From the NCBI GenBank assembly GCA_910588955.1, contig CAJURQ010000022.1:1-54357 (forward strand): 54,357 nucleotides of DNA, given 5' to 3'. Below the pieces are notes generated by a model. The model had not been told where the DNA came from. It saw only the letters and a list, made by a program, of their open reading frames with translations, and ran no database searches. This stretch comes from an uncultured Lachnospiraceae bacterium. Its GTDB lineage: Bacteria > Bacillota > Clostridia > Lachnospirales > Lachnospiraceae. Below, piece by piece: positions 50,140 to 54,357 of this stretch. The stretch's first letter is position 1. Every line of letters begins with the position of its first letter. Position numbers and translations under genes: made by a program.

Positions 50140-50207
50140 ACCTCCTGACCGTCCGGCGCAAAGATCAAAAAATGATCCGTAAACTGCGCTTTCCGACAGA
50201 AGGAGTC
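50140..50207 (-). terminator. Complex hairpin after the HD-GYP gene
   Basis: CTCCT and AGGAG arms close a long interrupted stem that continues through GCGCA/TGCGC to an apical GATCA-TTTTT-TGATC hairpin. The tail on the minus strand is GTGTTTTGCTTTT. It starts about 53 bases past the HD-GYP stop. An intrinsic terminator is the simplest reading; a structured RNA in the next gene's leader is the alternative. Confidence 0.5.
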
Positions 50208-50259
50208 TTTCATTACCGCTTGTTTTCTGCAGACGTATTATATTTTATGAAAGGGGAAA

Positions 50260-51360
50260 TCAGTCCTCGTCACGGTACATGGCAAGCAAATGTTCAAAGC
50301 TCGGTTTCACCTCCGCAAACGCCTTCAAAAGCTTCGGCGAAAAAGTGCCGCTGTGCCCGTTTAAGATCATCTGATACGCCTTGTCCGACTCGTAAGCCAT
50401 CTTGTAGACACGCCTCGATGTGAGCGCGTCATACACATCCACCAGAGAAACGATCTGCGCCGCAATGCTGATCTCATCCCCCTTCAGACCATCGGGATAT
50501 CCCTTCCCGTCATATTTTTCATGGTGATGCCTCGCAATGTCGTAGGCATAGTCGTAAATCGCCCGGTCATTCAGCCGCACCCTGTGCTGTATGATCTCCG
50601 CGCCCTTCGTCGTATGTGACTTAATCAGCTCAAACTCATCCGGCGTCAGCTTCGCCGGTTTCAGGATGATGGCGTCCGGAATGGCAATCTTTCCGATATC
50701 GTGCATAGCGGATGCCCAGCCGATCTGTATCAGCTTCTCCGGCGTCAGTTCATACTCCGGGTACAGCTTCATCATGCTCTTACCGAGACACATGGAGTAT
50801 TCTCGGATTCTCTTGATGTGCTGCTTGGATTCCATATTTCTGAATTCCACAATATTGCTGAGGGAATCGATCAGGATCTCGTTCACACTGTTCAACTTTT
50901 TCGTCTGCTGCCGCAGAATACTGTTCTGCTTCTGGATGTCGATGTTCTGCTTTTTCACCATCATTTCCAGCTGCATTTTGTACTGAAACCAGCCGATCGC
51001 ATTGTAGACTACCTGTTTTACTACATCCGCCTGATAAGGTTTCTTGACAAAACTCACGACGCCGTACTCGTAGCCTTTTCTCTCCAGATCCGGCGAAGTC
51101 TCCCCCGTAATCATGATGAACGGTATTTTACTGAGCACCTTTTTTTCTTTCAAATGCTCCAGCACCGTAAAACCGTCCATAACGGGCATCAGGTTGTCGA
51201 GCAGCGCGATCGCGATCGATCCGAAGTTCGCGTTTAAGAGGGCGATCCCCTCCTTGCCGTTTGCCGCCTCCAGAATCTTGTAGTCCGACCGGAACAATTC
51301 CACCAAAATTTCACGGTCTATTTCATTGTCTTCAAAAATTAAAATTGTGTCGCGTTTCAT
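50260..51360 (-). CDS. Response regulator with HD-GYP c-di-GMP phosphodiesterase domain
   Basis: A 366-residue two-domain protein. The receiver (about residues 1-125) has FEDNEIDRE, the acceptor Asp in IALLDNLMPVMDGFT, and VKKPYQ. A helical linker (about 125-160) leads to an HD-GYP domain with AMHDIGKIAIPD, HHHEKYDGKGYPDGLKGDEI and SLVDVYDALTS, retaining the metal-binding His/Asp and GYP motifs. It should degrade c-di-GMP (or cGAMP) when phosphorylated. It follows the FapA-like gene by 36 bases and is probably cotranscribed; no cognate kinase is adjacent. Confidence 0.95.
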   Translation of the reverse strand: MKRDTILIFEDNEIDREILVELFRSDYKILEAANGKEGIALLNANFGSIAIALLDNLMPVMDGFTVLEHLKEKKVLSKIPFIMITGETSPDLERKGYEYGVVSFVKKPYQADVVKQVVYNAIGWFQYKMQLEMMVKKQNIDIQKQNSILRQQTKKLNSVNEILIDSLSNIVEFRNMESKQHIKRIREYSMCLGKSMMKLYPEYELTPEKLIQIGWASAMHDIGKIAIPDAIILKPAKLTPDEFELIKSHTTKGAEIIQHRVRLNDRAIYDYAYDIARHHHEKYDGKGYPDGLKGDEISIAAQIVSLVDVYDALTSRRVYKMAYESDKAYQMILNGHSGTFSPKLLKAFAEVKPSFEHLLAMYRDED

Positions 51361-51396
51361 AATCTTCCTATACTTTCTTTATATTTTGCAATTCGG

Positions 51397-53562
51397 TTAA
51401 TAAGCAACCATCACTACCTGCTTGTTGCGGAGCTTAAAGAGCACCCTGCGCATTTCCGCCGTCAGCGCGTACTTAATGCCGTTCAGAATCACCACACTGC
51501 CCTCGTAAGCCTTTCCCCTGACAATGACAGGTTCCTTTGCCGCCTGTCCCGTCAAGTTTGCAAGCTTCGCGTCCTCGCCGTCCAGTTCCGCCAGGCGCTG
51601 CCCCTGAACCTCGATCGCCGCATGGATTTTCCGCTGAATCTCCTCCGGCACCTCTTTTCCGGCTTCCTCCATCTGGATGACCTTTTCCCACTCTTTCTCC
51701 AGCGCTTTCAAGTCACTTAAAAGCTTTTCCCTCTTTTTCTCGTACTCCGCATGCGCGTTGTCGTACAACTCGTTTCTTCCGATATCCAATATCGTTTTCA
51801 GGTGCAGGCGGTTGCCGAGATTGTAAGTATCCACACCCCGCACTGCACTGACACTGCCGCCGAGAAGCATGCCCTTGCTGCCCGATACGATCACTCTGCC
51901 CATCGTCTTGATCGTGCTGTTCATAATATAATTTGCCTTGACGTTACCCCCGGCATGGATATTTGCCGCCTCGAAAAAGCTGCCCGAGACCTCGCCCCCG
52001 GCTTCAATAAAACAGTCGTTCTTGGAGCAGCTTCCCTTTTTAATCATAACGTTGCCGCCCGCGATCAGCCTCGCCGTCTCCACATTGTGCTCGATAATGA
52101 TATCCCCGGTTGCCTTGATATAGCCGCCCGAATATATGCTGCCGACCACGTAAACCGAACCGTCCACCTCAAGCCTGCCAGTCACCGCAGTCACATCCTC
52201 CCGGATCACCAGCATATTTGTAATCAGAATGCGCCCCGCCGTATACTCAAATTTGCCGTTCATCTTAGAAACATACGTGCCGTCCGGCTCAATACGGAAA
52301 CCAATGCCTCTGATCGGTTTCTTTTCCATCCCGGTCTCTGCATGTATCGTTTCCCCGTATATATTTGTCCCGCTGGTACCCGGTTCCGCCCGGTGATAGA
52401 AAGCAATCTTCTCGCCCTCCTCCACCATCTCAAAGGCTTCTATATTGACATAATCGACTCCGCCGTCCGGCAGAGGCGCAGGAATGCGCGGCAGATCCAG
52501 CCTGACAAACCACTCAAACCATCCGTCCTTTCCTCTTTTCGCCGGAATGCCCTCGGCTATCAGAATCTTTTCATTCAGCCTTCTATTGTCAATCATATCG
52601 GCAATCGCTTCATGCTTGATCCCGTATACAATTTCCCGGCGCTCCAGATCCTCATAAATATCCTCTTTCGCCACTGTATTGCCGGGAATCCAGGGAATGT
52701 ATGCATATGCCTTATTGCCGTTTTCTTCTATTGTGATCGAAAACTCTTTCTTTTTGAGGGAAGACACCTTGGACGTCTTTCCTTTTTTGTTCTCACCGTC
52801 TGCGCCTGCCTTTACGTCGGCATCTTGTTTCCCCTCTGTCTTCTGTCCTGTATCGGCTGCCGTCACCACACGCGTTGCAATATCCGGTTCACCGCTGATC
52901 CTTTTCCGGCTCACAACCGCCTGCCGCTTTTCCTTCATATCCGTGGCGGAGTAAACCAGACTGCTGTAGGCAGAAACGTCAAGTCCCGCCTCCAGTCCCA
53001 GACGGATCTCCCGCATCTGCGCGTGATTGTACAGATAGTTGGAATAGATGGACACATCCAGCTTTTTTTCAAGCCCCAGACGGATCTCCTGCATCTGCAT
53101 CCAATTGTATTTGATATTTGCGTACGGCGCAATGTCTATATCTTCGCAGAGCCCAATCCGAATCTCATGAATCTGCGGTGCGCACATGTTGTCCTGCAGC
53201 CACTTGTCAAGCGGCAGCCTGTTCGCCAGAGCAACACGGATCTCCCCCAGATCATCATCCACAAATCCCCTTTTCAGGTAGGGAAGTAAATCTATCGCCG
53301 CATAAAGGGACAGCCGTATCTGCCGCATGGTCTCATAATTGTAAGCCGGATCCGCATAGACGGAGGCATCCAGCTTATCCTTAAGTCCCATGCGAATCTG
53401 TTCCATCTGCAGCCAGTTAAACTCCGGATTGGAGTAGAGAGACACATCCAAGCCCTCCTCTTTTCCGAGTTTGATCTCCTGCCGCTGCGCTTTCTGGTAT
53501 TCGTCATTTTCCATCATGGGAAAATTCAGCTCTTGCTGTTTTGTCCCGTCCAAATCGCTCAT
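51397..53562 (-). CDS. FapA (DUF342) family protein with seven 26-residue N-terminal repeats
   Basis: A 721-residue soluble protein. After a 23-residue lead, seven tandem repeats of exactly 26 residues fill residues 24-205, with consensus QMxEIRLGLExxLDVSxYxxxxYN. A Lys-rich linker (about 215-270) follows. The rest is DUF342/FapA: an N-terminal alpha/beta part, then a stacked beta region (GNVMIKKGSCSKNDCFIEAG, SGSFFEAANIHAGGNVKANY) and a C-terminal coiled coil (about 610-670) with a short beta tail. FapA proteins are cytosolic and poorly understood; in some bacteria they affect polar localisation or cell envelope functions. The ATG used has AAGGA 12 bases upstream; a TTG four codons earlier is unlikely. 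Confidence 0.88.
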   Translation of the reverse strand: MSDLDGTKQQELNFPMMENDEYQKAQRQEIKLGKEEGLDVSLYSNPEFNWLQMEQIRMGLKDKLDASVYADPAYNYETMRQIRLSLYAAIDLLPYLKRGFVDDDLGEIRVALANRLPLDKWLQDNMCAPQIHEIRIGLCEDIDIAPYANIKYNWMQMQEIRLGLEKKLDVSIYSNYLYNHAQMREIRLGLEAGLDVSAYSSLVYSATDMKEKRQAVVSRKRISGEPDIATRVVTAADTGQKTEGKQDADVKAGADGENKKGKTSKVSSLKKKEFSITIEENGNKAYAYIPWIPGNTVAKEDIYEDLERREIVYGIKHEAIADMIDNRRLNEKILIAEGIPAKRGKDGWFEWFVRLDLPRIPAPLPDGGVDYVNIEAFEMVEEGEKIAFYHRAEPGTSGTNIYGETIHAETGMEKKPIRGIGFRIEPDGTYVSKMNGKFEYTAGRILITNMLVIREDVTAVTGRLEVDGSVYVVGSIYSGGYIKATGDIIIEHNVETARLIAGGNVMIKKGSCSKNDCFIEAGGEVSGSFFEAANIHAGGNVKANYIMNSTIKTMGRVIVSGSKGMLLGGSVSAVRGVDTYNLGNRLHLKTILDIGRNELYDNAHAEYEKKREKLLSDLKALEKEWEKVIQMEEAGKEVPEEIQRKIHAAIEVQGQRLAELDGEDAKLANLTGQAAKEPVIVRGKAYEGSVVILNGIKYALTAEMRRVLFKLRNKQVVMVAY

Positions 53563-53687
53563 ATCTGTTACCAATCCTTATATGCCTCATATCAATTCAT
53601 ATGCGCCCATAAATGCATATATCTCGCCTGACCTCATGGCAACAGGCAATATATTACGTTTATTTTATCAAGTTTCTGTGGAAAAGT

Positions 53688-54117
53688 CTACTGTTTCGCC
53701 GGATTCAAGCAGGTGATGATCCATGTAAACCCAAAACGGTCTTTTATAACAGATCCGCAGCCGTCATCATCTGGCTCCGGGTGCGGCGACAGCGTGGAAA
53801 GTACAGTCCCGCCTTCCGCCAGTACCGATATGGTATGCAGCGCTTCCTCCTCCGAATCCATATGGATCATCAGCTTTATGTCCGTATTCACCTCTTTACA
53901 GTCATAGCTGTCCCCCCGCCGCCATGCGGGAACCGCCTATCGTAAACTCTACATGCATTACCTTTCCGATCTGTTCCAGCGACATGTCATAATTGTTTTC
54001 GTCCCAGCGGGAAATAAATAAAATCTCGCCGCCAAACGCGCTGATGTAGGTATTAACCGCCTCCTCGCAGTCTCCTTTAAATGGCAGGTATGGAATTACT
54101 GATATTTTCTCTTTCAT
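53688..54117 (-). pseudogene. VOC/PhnB-family protein gene, frameshifted
   Basis: Two consecutive frames encode the halves of one glyoxalase-fold (VOC, PhnB-like) protein. The first half runs from MKEKISVIPYLPFKGDCEEA to TIGGSRMAAGG and then stops. The second continues in the next frame with VNTDIKLMIHMDSEEEALHT to the end, GFTWIITCLNPAKQ. The junction is a run of six G (minus strand) near 53920; five would restore ...MAAGDSYDCKEVNTD... and one intact protein of about 142 residues. AGGAG precedes the ATG by six bases. It may be a real pseudogene, phase-variable, or a sequencing error in the homopolymer. Confidence 0.8.
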
Positions 54118-54148
54118 GGGATTCTCCTTTATTATTATCCACGAGCAC

Positions 54149-54280
54149 TTACAACTCCGCCTGCTCATAACCGTTTTCTTTTACCGATCCTAAATACAAA
54201 TTATACCACGTCTGCATTTCTTTTACTATATTACACATTACACAGAACAGCACCGGCTTTTGGCTTTCATAATTCTCCAC
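54149..54280 (-). CDS. Possible small ORF upstream of the VOC gene
   Basis: A 43-codon frame begins at a GTG preceded by AGGA about nine bases away and ends in TAA 31 bases before the VOC start. It encodes a Cys-containing helix-like peptide with NIVKEMQTWYNLYLGSVKEN, which looks like real protein composition, perhaps a remnant or the C-terminal part of a small regulator. There is no family match by eye. The remaining bases to the window end show no feature I can support. Confidence 0.3.
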   Translation of the reverse strand: MENYESQKPVLFCVMCNIVKEMQTWYNLYLGSVKENGYEQAEL

Positions 54281-54357
54281 AGGCTTTCATCCTGTTATAA
54301 ATGTAAGCGCCAAATATTAATGCGGTTAGATACAAAATTACCCCAGCCCTTTGCGAG

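Noticed and set aside
51751..53289. A 512-codon plus-strand frame opposite the FapA-like gene
   Set aside because: Same reason: antisense to a well-supported gene, with periodic sequence that merely mirrors the 26-residue repeats.
52948..53493. CRISPR-like periodicity suggested by 78-base spacing
   Set aside because: The 78-base period is the codon image of 26-residue protein repeats; the DNA units are diverged and have no spacer/repeat pattern.

Overview
The window reads as chromosome of a Gram-positive Clostridia bacterium, most likely a Lachnospiraceae member. The reasons are a contiguous S10-spc-alpha ribosomal operon in the Firmicutes order, a KOW-domain gene between map and infA, zinc-type S14, ecfA1-ecfA2-ecfT-truA-rplM-rpsI downstream, strong GGAGG ribosome binding sites, sigma-A promoters, and lipoproteins with Clostridia-style Ala/Glu/Pro linkers. 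No tRNA, rRNA or CRISPR array was seen. Most genes are on the minus strand.

Layout. (1) 1-940: the edge of a mobile element, with the C-terminal part of a tyrosine recombinase, a small ribbon-helix-helix-like protein and three 11-bp direct repeats, next to the 3' end of rpsI. (2) 950-5527, minus: ecfA1-ecfA2-ecfT (vitamin ECF transporter energizing module), truA, then rplM-rpsI behind a consensus promoter and a structured leader. (3) 5660-7386: a plus-strand membrane-anchored M15 peptidase and a minus-strand coiled-coil protein, meeting at one terminator. (4) 7437-24458, minus: rpsJ through rplQ, with secY, adk, map, infA and rpoA. It has a long structured rpsJ leader, several hairpin-filled spacers, and an L17 with a large internal insertion. 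(5) 24486-32720: a sialic acid catabolic cluster. A minus-strand arm (ABC importer, nanA, RpiR regulator) and a plus-strand arm (nanE, nanQ, nanK) diverge from a promoter region at 29834-29950; an SGNH esterase converges on nanK. (6) 32766-38187: an rRNA-type methyltransferase, a TraX-like membrane protein, an unrecognised charged coiled-coil protein, a MATE exporter and a LacI regulator with its own operator. (7) 38192-45579, minus: a BMP-type nucleoside ABC importer (nupNOPQ-like), with a hybrid histidine kinase directly downstream. (8) 45590-53562, minus: a signalling island containing an EAL protein with degenerate GGDEF, a lipoprotein joining a beta-propeller-like region to a solute-binding domain, an HD-GYP response regulator, and a FapA/DUF342 protein with seven exact 26-residue repeats. 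(9) 53688-54280: a VOC-family gene broken by one base in a G run, and a possible 43-codon ORF.

How the genes work together. The nan cluster forms a complete import-to-ManNAc-6-P-to-GlcNAc-6-P route (transport, NanQ anomerase, NanA lyase, NanK kinase, NanE epimerase) with a local regulator. The nup-like importer probably scavenges nucleosides. The signalling island looks like a c-di-GMP turnover unit with two different phosphodiesterase families. The least-described material is the structured RNA in and before the ribosomal operon, the propeller/solute-binding fusion, and the repeat-FapA protein.
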